Source: Ypsolopha sequella
Taxonomy: Eukaryota; Arthropoda; Insecta; Lepidoptera; Ypsolophidae
Reading direction: 5' to 3'
Length of the DNA stretch: 64,000 nucleotides
Assembly: GCA_934047225.1 (NCBI GenBank)
Contig: OW204012.1
Location: forward strand, 4,216,001 to 4,280,000
Below, piece by piece: positions 19,731 to 30,038 of the stretch. A model generated the notes under the pieces. That model was not told the origin of the DNA. It was given only the letters and a program-made list of their open reading frames with translations, and made no database searches. How positions within the stretch are numbered: position 1 is the first letter of the stretch; each line of letters opens with the position of its first letter. The position numbers and the translations under genes were made by a program.

Positions 19731-20540
19731 AATAAACCATGAGTTATCCATTCTAACTTAGGTACATTCTGAATTACAATGGGCTGCAAGATTAACAATT
19801 TTATTTTATGCGTGACTTTCAAATTTTTATGTGAACAGTAATTAATAGGATAGGGGTAGTCCAGTTATGTTTTTTTACGGAACCCCAAAAAAAAAGTCAT
19901 GCCTTCTCTACAATCTATCGCCGCAGGACGTCTTAACTGAAAGCGGCTCTGTAATTACTTGATGTTTAAAATTAATAATTTAATACATACAATTATTATT
20001 TTATTTATTATTCAATAAGCATGTTAAAATGTGATTATTACATGCGAGGTATACATTTGAATTATTTGGTGTGGAGATTTTTTAGGGTTCCGGTTTGAAA
20101 CGAAAACCGTATAATGTGAAGTATTGGGCTAGTTCTCTCGTTCTTATAATTTATTGTATATAATATAAAATAAGTTAAGTTTAAACTAAACAATCTACAA
20201 AAGAAAAAATTCTATAAGCTAAACCTATCTAAAACAAAAATATAAGGAGACGGCACCTACATTATTAACATATATATCTTAGTAGCGAAATAAACCACTA
20301 AATTAAATAAAAAAATTTGTCTAGGTCATCGCTGCCACGGGGCAGGGTACCCAAGACGCTATATATAAATATTAATATCGTATTTATAAACAATATCCCT
20401 TCATTCTTTCCCTTCCTTCCAATATCATCTAATGTTAATATTAATATTAAAATAATAAAATAGTAAGATGTTCCTAACTGTTTTTAGACTTAGTTCTTAT
20501 TTATATTCACTGAACATCTTACGTTTTGTAATAGAACATA
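19731..20540. other. No gene recognised; family A-like scraps
   Basis: Contains TTTTTTACGGAACCCC near 19870 and TTTTTTAGGGTTCCGG near 20079, both ends of the family A type without bodies. Otherwise AT-rich with no coding signal. Confidence 0.45.
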
Positions 20541-20804
20541 CACAACGTGTAACAGAAAGGTGTAACCATATTTGAAGAGCTTATTCAGTCAATTGTAAAG
20601 AACAACTTTTACTATGGGGTCAACCCTGAAATCTCAAAAAAAAAATCTGTCCTTCCATACATTTCGGCCGAGCGGCATTGCATTTTCCTATGAAGCGAGT
20701 AATTTTTTTTTCGACATACGGGATTTGTTCCATAGTAAAAGTTGTTCTATACCATTGACTGAATAAGCTCTTCAAATATGGTTACACCTTTCTGTTACAC
20801 CTTT
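20541..20804. mobile_element. Foldback miniature element, family C, second copy
   Basis: CACAACGTGTAACAGAAAGG...AAGAGCTTATTCAGTCAA at the left and TTGACTGAATAAGCTCTTC...CCTTTCTGTTACACC at the right, as at 3185-3448. The last bases at the right end differ (CTTTGCA), so its TA is not readable. Confidence 0.8.
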
Positions 20805-20959
20805 GCATTTTTGCATTTTATTTAGGAATGACAAATCCAAATTGTGTAATTTCTTTTATATATGAATGAGACAACATTAAGCTAACAGCAACATTAATTT
20901 AATTTTTGTAAAGTATCAGCTGTAAATAATTATTAAAAATCTTATCATGTAATTTTCGA

Positions 20960-21066
20960 TTTTTTTTTCGAGATTTTCGGTTTGGCTCCATAGTAAAAGT
21001 TGTTCTATACCATTGACTGAATCAGCTCTTCAAATATGGTTACACCTTTTTGTTACACGTTGTATA
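20960..21066. repeat. Family C, right half only
   Basis: TCCATAGTAAAAGTTGTTCT, ATACCATTGACTGAATCAGC, TCTTCAAATATGGTTACACC and TGTTACACGTTGTATA with no left arm. It starts abruptly at about 20960, 160 bp after the complete copy. Confidence 0.75.
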
Positions 21067-22687
21067 ATTATTTTTTTGAAAATAGGAAGTGCGGTAGGAC
21101 AAAACCTAAATCTGACTAGGCATAAGAAACAAGGTAAAAAGCCAATTTACATTCAACACTAAATACTTGTAAAGTTTTATGAAAAGTATCTCTACTTTTC
21201 TATCATGCCATCGCAGATATCTTATTCTACTCGTACATGCTATTCAGGCCTTGCTTAAATGGCAAATTGCAAAGCTATAAACAAGACTTCTAAAACCAAA
21301 CTTACTAATGAAAGTAGTAAAATTTTACATTTTACAACCTTATAAGCTTAGGTAGATAGTCAAGAATAATTGGAAACTACGCTACGTCGAAACATAAAAG
21401 TTGTATGTTGTGCACCTTAGATGTTAGTTCTACATAATAATATTGGAAGAAATGAAAATATTCTCCCACACACCACAACATATGTAAGAAAAAGCAATAA
21501 AAATAGTGAAGGTACAGCCTTACAATCATAGACAATATAGAAACTGACAGATGCTGCTAATGTTCCCGCGATATCGCCTCCACCAATGGGAGAGCGCGAT
21601 ATTTTTTTTATCTAGACAACAGCTGCGTGTTTTCGGCCAGTATTAACGCATGTTATTGGGTGTTTTTATAAATACATTTTGTGGTAGGGGTCGAAAATTA
21701 TGTTAGGGATGATGCAACCACAACACAAGGGTGGATAATGGCTTACGTTCTCGTTTTTTTTTTAGTTCCTTTGCTGCGTTGATTTGCCGATGATGATGTC
21801 GATGGAGATAGGGGAGTTGAATTTTTGTCCGTTGTTAGAATACTTATTGATATGTTATATTCGAAATATTTTGTCAAAATATCTTCCTCTAGCGTTGAAT
21901 ACTTTTTTATAAAAATTCGGCATGATTCCCCGGGAGGGTGTCAGAGCTGTTATACACATCCACGATTTACATCCTAGCATGATGAGTGATAACGATAAAC
22001 TCTACCTCCATGCTACGGGTACGTTGGAACTACAGTTTACCTTCCAAAGCACGCAGACCGATCACAAAATGACAAATAAAAAAATGAAAACTTCTTATAT
22101 ACTTAAGGTAAATACATATTCCAACTGCAATTTGGACCTGTCTTTGAAGGCTTCCTCCTCCCACACGGGGAAGCCAAATGAAATCAAAAACAAAATTTAA
22201 GTTAAATTGTCTACTGTTTTTTTTTGAAAAAATAAAGAAATTGAAAGTTTTCTCTTACTCCTTCCGAATGCCTGAAGCGATTTTAATGGTTCTTTCACCG
22301 CATTATAGACATCTTTTATATCTAAAAAATTACTTTTTTTTTCCCTTGATCACGTCTTAGTGGAAAGTATTATTTTTTCCTATTCTGCGCTATTCGGAGA
22401 CACCAATTGTCTAATGCCATGCGCGCTGATATGAACGATTGAAATATAATTTTGGTCGATATCTGTACCGACACAAGGTCGTTGGCGGATGCAAGCCCCT
22501 TAATATATTATATTGGGCCAAGACTAAGTCAGCATGTTACCTCATCAGCATAACGAATAACGAAGCATAACGAAGATATATATGTTTTTCTTTTTTTCAT
22601 TAACCTGAATTCCTGCTGTCTTGTGTTTTCTTATCCCTTGGTTAAAGTAGATATGTCATATATTGTATAGTATAAGTTTTATGTTGA
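21067..22687. other. No gene assigned; one candidate exon
   Basis: An open frame from ATG at 21922 to 22200 gives MIPREGVRAVIHIHDLHPSM, then SDNDKLYLHATGTLELQFTF. A splice-donor-like AAG|GTAAAT lies at about 22106-22113. The first 60 residues look protein-like but match no family I know. The rest of the region is AT-rich and unreadable. Confidence 0.35.
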
Positions 22688-22740
22688 AAAAAAGACATGA
22701 TCTTGCTAAGTTTCTTGCCCGTTCTTCTTAGCAAGACTAA
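22688..22740. repeat. Retroelement 3' UTR scrap, TTGCTAAGTTTCTTGCC type
   Basis: GATCTTGCTAAGTTTCTTGC and GTTCTTCTTAGCAAGACTAA recur at 37394-37437 and, inverted, at 45536-45592. The block is itself an imperfect inverted repeat (CTTGCTAAG / TTAGCAAG). From memory such blocks sit in 3' UTRs of lepidopteran LINEs. Confidence 0.5.
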
Positions 22741-22800
22741 TCGAATGGGCGGAGGTAGGCATGTATTTATATATGTAACCTTATTAGTATGTAGTATATA

Positions 22801-23113
22801 GGATGGGATTTGGTCGGACGCCTAGATTCGTGCTGGGGGCTCGGTTGGTGATCATTGAACCTTGTTCCTGGTCCCTGGCCGGGTCTCCGGTATGGGTTCG
22901 GGCGGTTGATTGGATTTCACCTTGTATAATATATATTTTATCTGTAATTTTAATCGTATATATATTGCTACATAAATTAAATAAACCTTTAATCTAGTTC
23001 ATGTACCTACAATTATTATTTTATTGCATATATTTTTTTTATAAGATTCAATTTTGACTTGTGAAACGTGTATTTTATATACCTAGTTTGCAAAAAAAAC
23101 TATTTGAATTTGA
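22801..23113 (+). repeat. Composite repeat, family D with family E, reverse copy
   Basis: Reverse of 14126-14629: GGATGGGATTTGGTCGGACG, CTCGGTTGGTGATCATTGAA, CCGGTATGGGTTCGGGCGG, TTGATTGGATTTCACCTTGT, then the AT-rich body and the TTTGAATTTGA tail. It is the most complete family E end of this group, showing both foldback arms. Confidence 0.75.
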
Positions 23114-23484
23114 CGATTGTCGCTCAACGGACTCAAATACACAAGTATTGAACTATTCTCTGTATTTGAAACCAAATATAAATAAATAATTATAACGGTT
23201 AAAATAAATATTTTAGCTAACAGCAATGTATACCAAAAGTTCACTAAAAGCATTTTTAATACCTTCAAAATAATCGGAGTTTCCATGAGCGTGACAATAG
23301 ATTATTTAAGGAATTTACGGCTCGTATCATGACTATGGAAAAGCCAATTATTTTATTCCTAGCTATTGGAATATCATTAAAAATATTTTTGTGTGTACAG
23401 CAAAACTCTAACCTAAAAGTTGTATTTTGGCTGTTATAATTATTTCTTAATATTTCGTTGCAAATTCGGAGAATTGACCGTTAA

Positions 23485-24133
23485 GGCGAAATGTAAAAGT
23501 TTTAGCGCCCCCATTACTCCATATGCGAAAAAACCCTCAGTGCGAAAGTAGCAAATTCGTGGAAAAGTAGCATAAAGCCAGTTTTTTATTAATATAAAAT
23601 GTACTAAAGTTGCTATCAAAATTTCGTTTAACCAGCGGGCCTATTGTGTATCTCTAGTTGCCAACTGAACTGGTTGCCTAACATCAAAAACATAGATATA
23701 CTATCGAATTCCGATTGTGTAAGGATATGTTCGCACTTGAAGTGACGACACAGTTCGTAAATAGTTCAATAACCACTAAAGGCAATTTTGAAAGTTTAGT
23801 TTTTATCTATATTTTTGATGATAGGCACCCAGTCCAGTTAGCAACCAAAGATACAGAATAGGGGGCCGGGTTTTAGATACCGTTAAAACCCATCTAATAA
23901 TATATAATTGCAGTGCATATGTCATTCCAAATTGTCAAACCAGGCGAATTGGTATCTAAAAAGACGTCATTTCAATAAATATTTCTATCGAGCCGAATTT
24001 TTCCAATCGCGTTTCTGCTTGACAGATCCCTAGAAAAAATATCTAAAAATAATATATCATTTATAAAAATAATACATTATTTACTGAAGTAGATATGCAA
24101 GTTCTAAAAGTGTCGTTTTTTTTCCGTAGCGCC
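23485..24133. mobile_element. TTAA-target element, family N, reverse copy with nested insertion
   Basis: TTAA at 23481-23484 and 24134-24137. Starts GGCGAAATGTAAAAGTTTTA and ends TTCCGTAGCGCC, inverse of the copy at 6508-6922. The middle is split by an unrelated inverted-repeat element at 23640-23862. Confidence 0.85.
23640..23862. mobile_element. Inverted-repeat element CCTATTGTGTATC nested in family N
   Basis: CCTATTGTGTATCTCTAGTT, GCCAACTGAACTGG, TATC.ATCAAAAA... on the left are the inverse of the right end GCAACC.AAGATACAGAATAGG. The surrounding family N sequence continues on both sides. GGGCC occurs at both junctions and may be the target duplication, but the junction is not clean. Confidence 0.75.
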
Positions 24134-24137
24134 TTAA

Positions 24138-24534
24138 GAAGAAAAATAAAGTAAAAAGAGTGAGGGCCAGTATGTCTAATTAATAAGCCACAGAAAACAT
24201 TAAAGGTTGAAAATAAAACGTCACTTGAACGCTCTTTGCCATAAATTCACGTGTTTACGACAAGCTTCCACTCCTCATCAGCTTTTGATTGGTTAATATA
24301 ACTTTTAATGGGCACTCAATGACTTCAAGATTCATCGTAAATGACAGAAATTTTTATCTTTAGACATGGCGGCCGATTTTCTGTCCCTCCGATCTTATTG
24401 CAAGAAGTAATTGACCACCATCATGAATTTATTGGAATCCGATCAGTTTTTTTATCTAAACGTTATGCAAAATTATCGAAATTTGATCTGGAGGATCATG
24501 ATGTTCGGATAATGAATATTAATAACTTCTAGAG
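24138..24534. other. No gene recognised
   Basis: A 63-codon frame at 24341-24532 has no recognisable motif and abuts the foldback at 24535. Nothing else is readable. Confidence 0.4.
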
Positions 24535-24632
24535 GTGATTGTTGTTGACTATATGCCAACCGAGAGACACTCGCCTTGATAATGCCGAAATAATGCCGGT
24601 GAAACGGTTGGCATATAGTCAACAACAATCAC
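24535..24632. mobile_element. Short hairpin element, family O
   Basis: GTGATTGTTGTTGACTATAT, GCCAACC and GGTTGGCATATAGTCAACAA, CAATCAC are perfect inverses. The loop contains CTCGCCTTGATAATGCCGAA. The same loop sequence plus ATATGCCAACCGTTTCACCG occurs at 27620-27675, indicating a repeat family. Confidence 0.75.
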
Positions 24633-26004
24633 ACGTCAGTGTTCAAGCCGTATGTAATAATAATTTAGTATGTCAGCTCACGTGAGTTTTAATAATATTA
24701 TAACTTCTAGAGGTTTTATAGTTTCAAAAATATTTGTATTCCGCGATGCTCTTGTATAAAAATGTATATCTAAGTATTATTATTGCATTAGGTATCTCTA
24801 TCATCGTAGTAATTCATTGTTTTCTTTGTGATATAATTCATAAGACACAAAAGAATCAGGTTTTTGATTGAAACAGTTCTTTCATAGATATTTTTTGGCC
24901 AACCCATTGCTATCTTCAATTTATAACATTTTCCACGCCGATATTAGGCATCAGAAAAGTAATAACTAAAACCACCGAGTCAGCCATATTGGTGCGTCAC
25001 GTGTTGTCAACTACTTTTGCGCCAATTTTCCTGTCAAAGTTTTTTCTTTTTTATTGCCTCGGTTTGGTGGTTCGGCGTTGACGTTATTACATTCAGCCGC
25101 TGACTAAGACCTAAAGTATTAATATTGTCTTTGGAAAATTGCCGAGTCGTGAGCAGAATTCTGTTTTCTTGGTAGTTTTTACTTATAGCTAAAACTGATA
25201 GTCCCGTTTAAAATATAAACTGATCCTGTTGCAGCCGGATATAGTTGTATACATTGTTGCCATTTTAGTAATATCTACATAATGATGGGCTACAAAATAA
25301 ACACCTCTTGTAAATTTACCAAATCGATTTTTTTTCTATTCAAATCGAGCTCAACTAAATTCAAAATTACATTTTATTCAAATAACATGACCAATAAAAA
25401 AGCACTTACCTGCTTTCAGTGACAACAAATAAAACTTATTTTATCAGCACTAATCTCCAAAAAAATCCAATTTAACTTTTTGTCAAGTGGTTATTTTGAT
25501 AGCAAATTTTACGTTACATTTAAATACAATTCAAACATAACACTGAATTTACAAGTATCGTTGAACAAGCACAAGCAAACACAAAATTGGATTTAAAAAA
25601 AAGAAATACGCAATCCCTTGGGATTCACCTACCGCATTGGCTGTATGTGTAAAAACCTTTGGTGTGCGCCGAAAAAAGAAAGTCACAAAATTGTCTATGG
25701 AAACGACGCGCGACGCAAAAAAAAAACCTTTTTGTAAAGCACGCCATTCACGCGCTTTTATGATTAGCAAGGGAAGTTCTTTGACATGCCGAAAGCAGAT
25801 TTCTTTATAGTGAACATCTTGTTAGTTCGCGCCAAATACGTGCTGAATACATTTCCATTCTCAAAGATACTGTAGCTCTCAGGCTTTTTGTGCTTCGCGA
25901 GAAAATTCACTTCACACTTGTTATAGAAGTTCGCTAGTGTACGCAGTAGTCGGGTTAAATCGGGTTCCGTTGCTTTTTTTTGTCATTTTCTTTATTTATG
26001 GAAA
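24633..26004. other. No gene recognised
   Basis: Includes weak inverted blocks AATAACTAAAACCACCGAG (24960) and CTCGGTTTGGTGGTTCGGCG (25060), possibly a decayed foldback. Short frames at 25549-25770 and 25937-26137 have no family resemblance. Confidence 0.4.
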
Positions 26005-26290
26005 AGGCTTAAGGCTTAAGCCCATACTGCCTGGTCTTATTTTAGTTTCTTTTCTTCTCTGTGTTTGTATATCCTCTCTTGAGGAGCATCTGAAAGAACT
26101 GTCCTGTCGTAGTCGCACGAACAAAATGTTGGGTTAGAAAAAACACATGAAAAGGCACGGCCTGCACTTTTGTTTGATTGAACAACACACTACACTGGTT
26201 ACGGCGATCAAAACACTCAAAATGCAATATTTTTTCAATAAAACAAAAAAACTACGCCATCACATCTTCGCGCTTTTTTTCCAACGACCG
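26005..26290. repeat. Unassigned dispersed repeat, family P
   Basis: Shares, in reverse order and orientation, blocks with 56560-56905: ATATCCTCTCTTGAGGA, TTAGAAA.AACAC, GGC.TGCACTTTTGTTT, ATTGAACAACACACTACAC, GGTTACGGCGAT, ATGCAATATTTTTTCAATAA and GCGCCTTTTTTCCAAC-like ends. About 290 bp. No ORF is shared between the copies, so it is probably a non-coding part of a transposon. Confidence 0.65.
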
Positions 26291-26420
26291 ACCCGTTGCT
26301 TTTCTTTGAAGTTGGCTCGATTGTGTTGTTTGTTTGTACAGTCAACATCACAACAAGCTACACTTACAGTACTACATTAGCCCCTACAGTGAAGGATATA
26401 AGATAGATACACATATGTAC

Positions 26421-26838
26421 CTAGGGTTGCCAACATTTTTAGAAAAAATAAAGTATAGCTGATTTCAGGGAAGGTAAATAAAAAGTACGGTCCTTTAAAG
26501 AAAAGTATCCTTTATTCAAGGGGGCTCAAATTTTTTTTTTGATAAATATATCGAGGCAGCTGACGGTAGGAACTAGGAAGGCCAAGCTTGAAAATCCTTT
26601 TGTGAAACTGTATTTTTTTGTGCTCTTTACACAAACACAAACGCACAACTCATACATTTTCCCTCGGATTTCTGTACTGCTGTGTATTCGCTGGCTGGTA
26701 TTTTCATTTTATGTCTAACTTTACGTAAAGATTGAAATAAAGTATTTTCACGTACTTTATTGGTATTCAAAAGTATAAAGTACAGAGACCCAAAATAACG
26801 TAAGATACTTTATTTTAAAGTTCGGTTGGCAAACTTAG
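26421..26838. mobile_element. Inverted-repeat element CTAGGGTTGCCAAC, family Q
   Basis: Left CTAGGGTTGCCAACATTTTT and AATAAAGTAT; right ATACTTTATTTTAAAG and TTGGCAAACTTAG. GTAC at both flanks (26417-26420, 26839-26842) may be a 4-bp target duplication. No transposase. Confidence 0.65.
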
Positions 26839-27104
26839 GTACATACTCGTAGTACAATGTGTATTGCTTGATTTGAATGAATGATTCATTGAAATGAAAT
26901 TATATTTGAAATATAATATTTCTTTGTTTATGTATTATTATTTGTTTATTATTTATTTATTTGTTTATGTTCCTACACGCCGGGGTACCGTTCCACAACC
27001 ACCCGAGTGAAAACAAACAGTTCATAAACTGTCGGAAATGTAAAATTCACTTTGACAGTTAATTTTACATTTGCCTGGGCGCTTAGGAACGCTACCTAGA
27101 CAGA

Positions 27105-27325
27105 GAAAATTTCCAATGGGAGCCCCCTTAAATATTCATTTTATTCTGTTTTTTATTATTTTTTGTTATAAGCGGCAACAGAAATATGTCTGTTGTGAAA
27201 ATTTCAACTGTCTAACTATCACGGTTCATGTGAGATACAGCCTGGTGACATACGAACAGACAGACGGACAGCGGAGTCTCAGTAATAGGGTCCCGTTGGT
27301 TACCCTTTGGGTACGGAACCCTAAA
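27105..27325 (-). repeat. Family A repeat, reverse copy
   Basis: Reverse of 3905-4130: GGGAGCCCCCTTAAATATTC, TGTGAAAATTTCAACTGTC, GACAGACGGACAGCGGAGTC, GGGTAACC-type block and CCCTTTGGGTACGGAACCCT. The ACTTGGCCGG end is missing. Confidence 0.8.
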
Positions 27326-27835
27326 AACCACAGGAAAAATTGCGTTACTACGCTACAAATTAATAATTTTCGCTAAAATTTGCGTTTAGCGTATAATTTA
27401 GACTTTGTAAAATATAAATACAGGAAGCGTAAAGGGAAAGTTAAAAAAGGCATCACTAAAAAATAATATTTGTCGTGTTCCGTTGTAATTACACGATTTT
27501 TAAGTATATTATTTCAAAAAATGTAACTAAGCCAAACAAATTTTTTGTACTTCCTCGTTTTATGTTTAGTTAAGTTGTTTTTTAATTTTTTCATTACAAG
27601 TTAACTTTTGGCCACTCTGTGATATGCCAACCGTTTCACCGATACAATTTCGGCATTATCAAGGCGAGTGCCGTTCTTAGGACGACGACGCGCCCGTCGT
27701 CCAAGCGTCTAGAGTGTATAACGTGTGATAAAGTAACTTCGTTCCAAAAATTGTATACATAATAAACAACTAACTAAAAAAAAAACAATAACTGGTAATT
27801 AATAAATAATATATATAATTATGTTTCTTTAGCGA
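27326..27835. other. No gene; family O scrap
   Basis: 27620-27675 has GATATGCCAACCGTTTCACC and TTTCGGCATTATCAAGGCGA, the family O arm and loop without the second arm. The rest is AT-rich with no signal. Confidence 0.5.
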
Positions 27836-28205
27836 AATCCATCGCTATGAATACCTACCTATGAATACCTATGAATATATATAGAAACAAACCCAAAGAC
27901 AAGAATTTGAAAAAATTCCCCGGGCCAGGATTCGAACCTGCGCCCTCTTGTTATCAAGACAAGCGCGCTACCAATTGCGCCACCGAGGTTCCTACCCAGA
28001 CTGGTGAATTCTTCCATCATACTTGTCCACTGTTATTTTTTGCTTCTGCCTGATATACCACCTTGTACTGCACACATAGAACGCTCACGAGGGCGTTATA
28101 AGATTTCACGCCTTGTTCCTGGCCCGGGGAATTTTTTCAAATTCTTGTCTTTGCGTTTGTTTCTGATTAATCTTTTCTAGTTTGTAATGCACTCTAATAA
28201 TATTT
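27836..28205. mobile_element. Foldback element, family I, carrying a tRNA-like sequence
   Basis: Arms: AAATCCATCGCTATGAATAC, AAACAAACCCAAAGACAAGA, ATTTGAAAAAATTCCCCGGG, CCAGGA on the left; TTCCTGGCCCGGGGAATTTT, TTCAAATTCTTGTCTTTGCG, GTTTGTTTCTGATTAATC, TTTTCTAGTTTGTAATGCAC on the right. So the inverted repeat runs into the tRNA-like 3' end. The left arm has lost the block that normally follows GAATACTC. Confidence 0.8.
27918..27988 (-). tRNA. tRNA-like sequence, probably a pseudogene
   Basis: On the minus strand: CCTCGG, TG, a perfect GCGC/GCGC D stem around AATTGGTA, an anticodon stem CTTGT/ACAAG with loop CTTGATA (anticodon would be TGA), and a T arm GGTTCGAATCC with an intact B box. The A box (TGGCGCAATTGG) is also good. 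Against a functional gene: mismatches in the acceptor stem and at the first T-stem pair, a serine anticodon without the long variable arm of tRNA-Ser, and its 3' end lying inside the inverted repeat of the host element. Confidence 0.6.
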
Positions 28206-28240
28206 AATATGTATAATTATTTACATAATATACGTAATCT

Positions 28241-28455
28241 CATGGGTGTAACCAGGGGGGGATTTTGGGGGGTTCAAACCCCCCCTGAAAAGTTCAAAAA
28301 CAACACTTCCCCTGCTTTGACGTTTTCCGGATCAAGTGCCACTTCTGCTAGCAGCTGCTAGAAGCGTTTGGCGTTTGCAAACAATTTTTTTCATGCCTTT
28401 TTTTAGTTATATTTTCTTAAACCCCCCTTGATACTAAATCCTGGCTATGCCCGTG
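28241..28455. mobile_element. hAT miniature element, family R, exact 8-bp target duplication
   Basis: Starts CATGGGTGTAACCAGG and ends CCTGGCTATGCCCGTG. Flanks are CGTAATCT (28233-28240 and 28456-28463), exact. Internal GGGGGGTTCAAACCCCCCC palindrome and GCTAGAAGCGTTTGGCGTTT block. The reverse copy is at 30192-30435. Confidence 0.9.
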
Positions 28456-28767
28456 CGTAATCTTTTATTATTAATTTTAATTTACTTTTTATTTGTTTTC
28501 AACTGAATGACTTAGCAAGGTTTTCATATTTGTACAGAACTTCAACGAATAATAGAGAGCTTGCGTGATAATAATGGGTTCTAATTACCTCTGAATATTT
28601 TTATATTAGCGCTAATTGACTTGATTTCTGGAAGTAGCAGTAATTTGCAGTTTTTTTTTTATGGTAGGTTAGAATAATTCAATCAACAGGATTGCGAAGA
28701 AAATGTCGGCACTTGCTGCTAAGGAATGCTATTGATTCGGTTTCTTTATTCATTTCTCTTTAATGAC

Positions 28768-28916
28768 TGGATAAAGATGGTGGTATAACGTCGGTCTCGC
28801 CTGTGGAGGTTCCACCATCCTACTCACAAACCCCCCCCGAAAGTATTCGGGGGAGAGTAAGAGAACAGCTCTAAAACAGGCATAACCAGGTAGCCCACTA
28901 TGCCTGGGACGTGGAA
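28768..28916 (+). repeat. RTE-tailed SINE fragment
   Basis: GATGGTGGTA, GCCTGTGGAGGTTCCACCAT, ATTCGGGGGAGAGTAAGAG and GCCCACTATGCCTGGGAC follow the order of the SINE copies read on their sense strand. It stops where the foldback at 28917 begins; the 3' half and tail are absent. Confidence 0.7.
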
Positions 28917-28970
28917 CATGTGAAGTAGATTGCCAAGCCTCACAAGCTCATAAAGTTTTAACAGTTAAAA

Positions 28971-29129
28971 AATTAGAAAACATCCCCAAATCGTTGCGTT
29001 TGAAACTAAACTTAGGTTGCCATACGAAGCTGTTAGTTCCGCTACATATCCGCGTGGAGCGGTTTCCCAGATTCCATACGATTTTGATGTCGTTTGAAAC
29101 GCAACTATACGGAGATGTTTTCATGCTTA
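28971..29129. mobile_element. Family T miniature element nested in a foldback arm
   Basis: GAAAACATCC.CAAATCGTTGCGTTTGAAAC at the left, GTTTGAAACGCAACTATACG and GAGATGTTTTCATGCTTA at the right, with CCATACGA / ATACGATTTT blocks inside. A second copy is at 59877-60034. It sits exactly where the two family S arms lose correspondence. Confidence 0.75.
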
Positions 29130-29262
29130 AGCTACAGATCTTGTGTAGAGCCAAGCCCCTAACTCTACAAGCCCTAACTCTACAAACCCTATATATATCT
29201 TGGTCAAAAAGTATGACTTGGCCGTTTCATGGAACTATTTCGCGTCACAATATTAAAGACCT

Positions 29263-29423
29263 GCGGGTCTACCGCGTAATTCTGATTTTCATCAACATCA
29301 ACTTGAGATTGAAATTTGACGTGCGTGCAAAAGAGATGGCATGTTGCGGGCGTCGTCGCACGCACGTCAAATTTCAATCTCAAGTTGATGTTGATGAAAA
29401 TCAGAATTACGTGGTAGACCCGC
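29263..29423. mobile_element. Palindromic miniature element, family J, second copy
   Basis: GCGGGTCTACCGCGTAATTC and GAATTACGTGGTAGACCCGC with arms of about 70 bp around CATGTTGCGGGCGTCG. Both arms are full length here, unlike 14630-14793. It could fold into a near-perfect hairpin. Confidence 0.85.
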
Positions 29424-29566
29424 GTGACTTAATTTCTTACCATATATGTCCGTAGAACTGTAATTAGGCCTTGTAGACTTAGGCGCTTGGCTCTACACGA
29501 GATCTGATAACTTTTTAACCGTGATATTGTTACGAGCTTATGAGTCTTGGCAATCTACTTCACATG

Positions 29567-30030
29567 AAATATTTTTGGTGGGACAGTAATTGACTCGGAG
29601 CTGGACTTGCGTTTGTAGGAACATAAAAAAAATATGGGAATTTCACAAAAAGGATCATCAAATACCGACTAAATACCAAGTCTTCAGTGTGAATGTGGCT
29701 GCATAAATTAATGTCAGTACCATAAGCTTGTAAACAACGTTTTCACGGAATGGAAACACACCCTCATAAATATAAATAAAGGGAGAAAAACCGTAAAGAT
29801 ATAATACTCTCCAACACAATGGCCTTACAAATGTTACTGTGTGTACGATGTCACTTCTCTATGGAAATGTACCTTTAAAACCACTTTATTTTAGTCAAAA
29901 AATAACCAAAAATAGTTCTTATTGTCTCAAAGAAAAGAGTCATTTAAATTATAAGTTAAGTCGGTAGAGCGTAATTTGTTGCGAGGTTCTTTTACGCGCC
30001 GACTTTGTATCGCTGTCGTTGGTAGTTGGT
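29567..30030. other. No gene recognised
   Basis: Contains CTCGGAGCTGGACTTGCGTTTG at 29593, similar to one minisatellite unit at 16242, and AAATACCAAGTCTTCAGTGTG near 29668, a decayed family E end. No coding signal. Confidence 0.4.
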
Positions 30031-30038
30031 GCTGGGTG

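Larger units (their letters stand above)
28917..29566. mobile_element. Foldback element, family S, holding two other elements
   Basis: Outer arms: CATGTGAAGTAGATTGCCAA...CTCATAAAG...GTTAAAAA...CAGATCTTGTGTAGAGCCAA on the left, with the inverse on the right (TTGGCTCTACACGAGATCTG, TTTTTAACCG, AGCTTATGAG, TTGGCAATCTACTTCACATG). The left arm is split between GTTAAAAA and CAGATCT by a family T element; the loop holds a family J palindrome. Confidence 0.8.

Noticed and set aside
27918..27988. Functional tRNA-Ser(TGA) gene
   Set aside because: No long variable arm, mismatched acceptor stem, and embedded in a transposon arm; kept only as tRNA-like.
28994..29455. 153-codon plus-strand frame
   Set aside because: It runs through a family T element and a family J palindrome; its openness comes from these arms and the translation has no domain.
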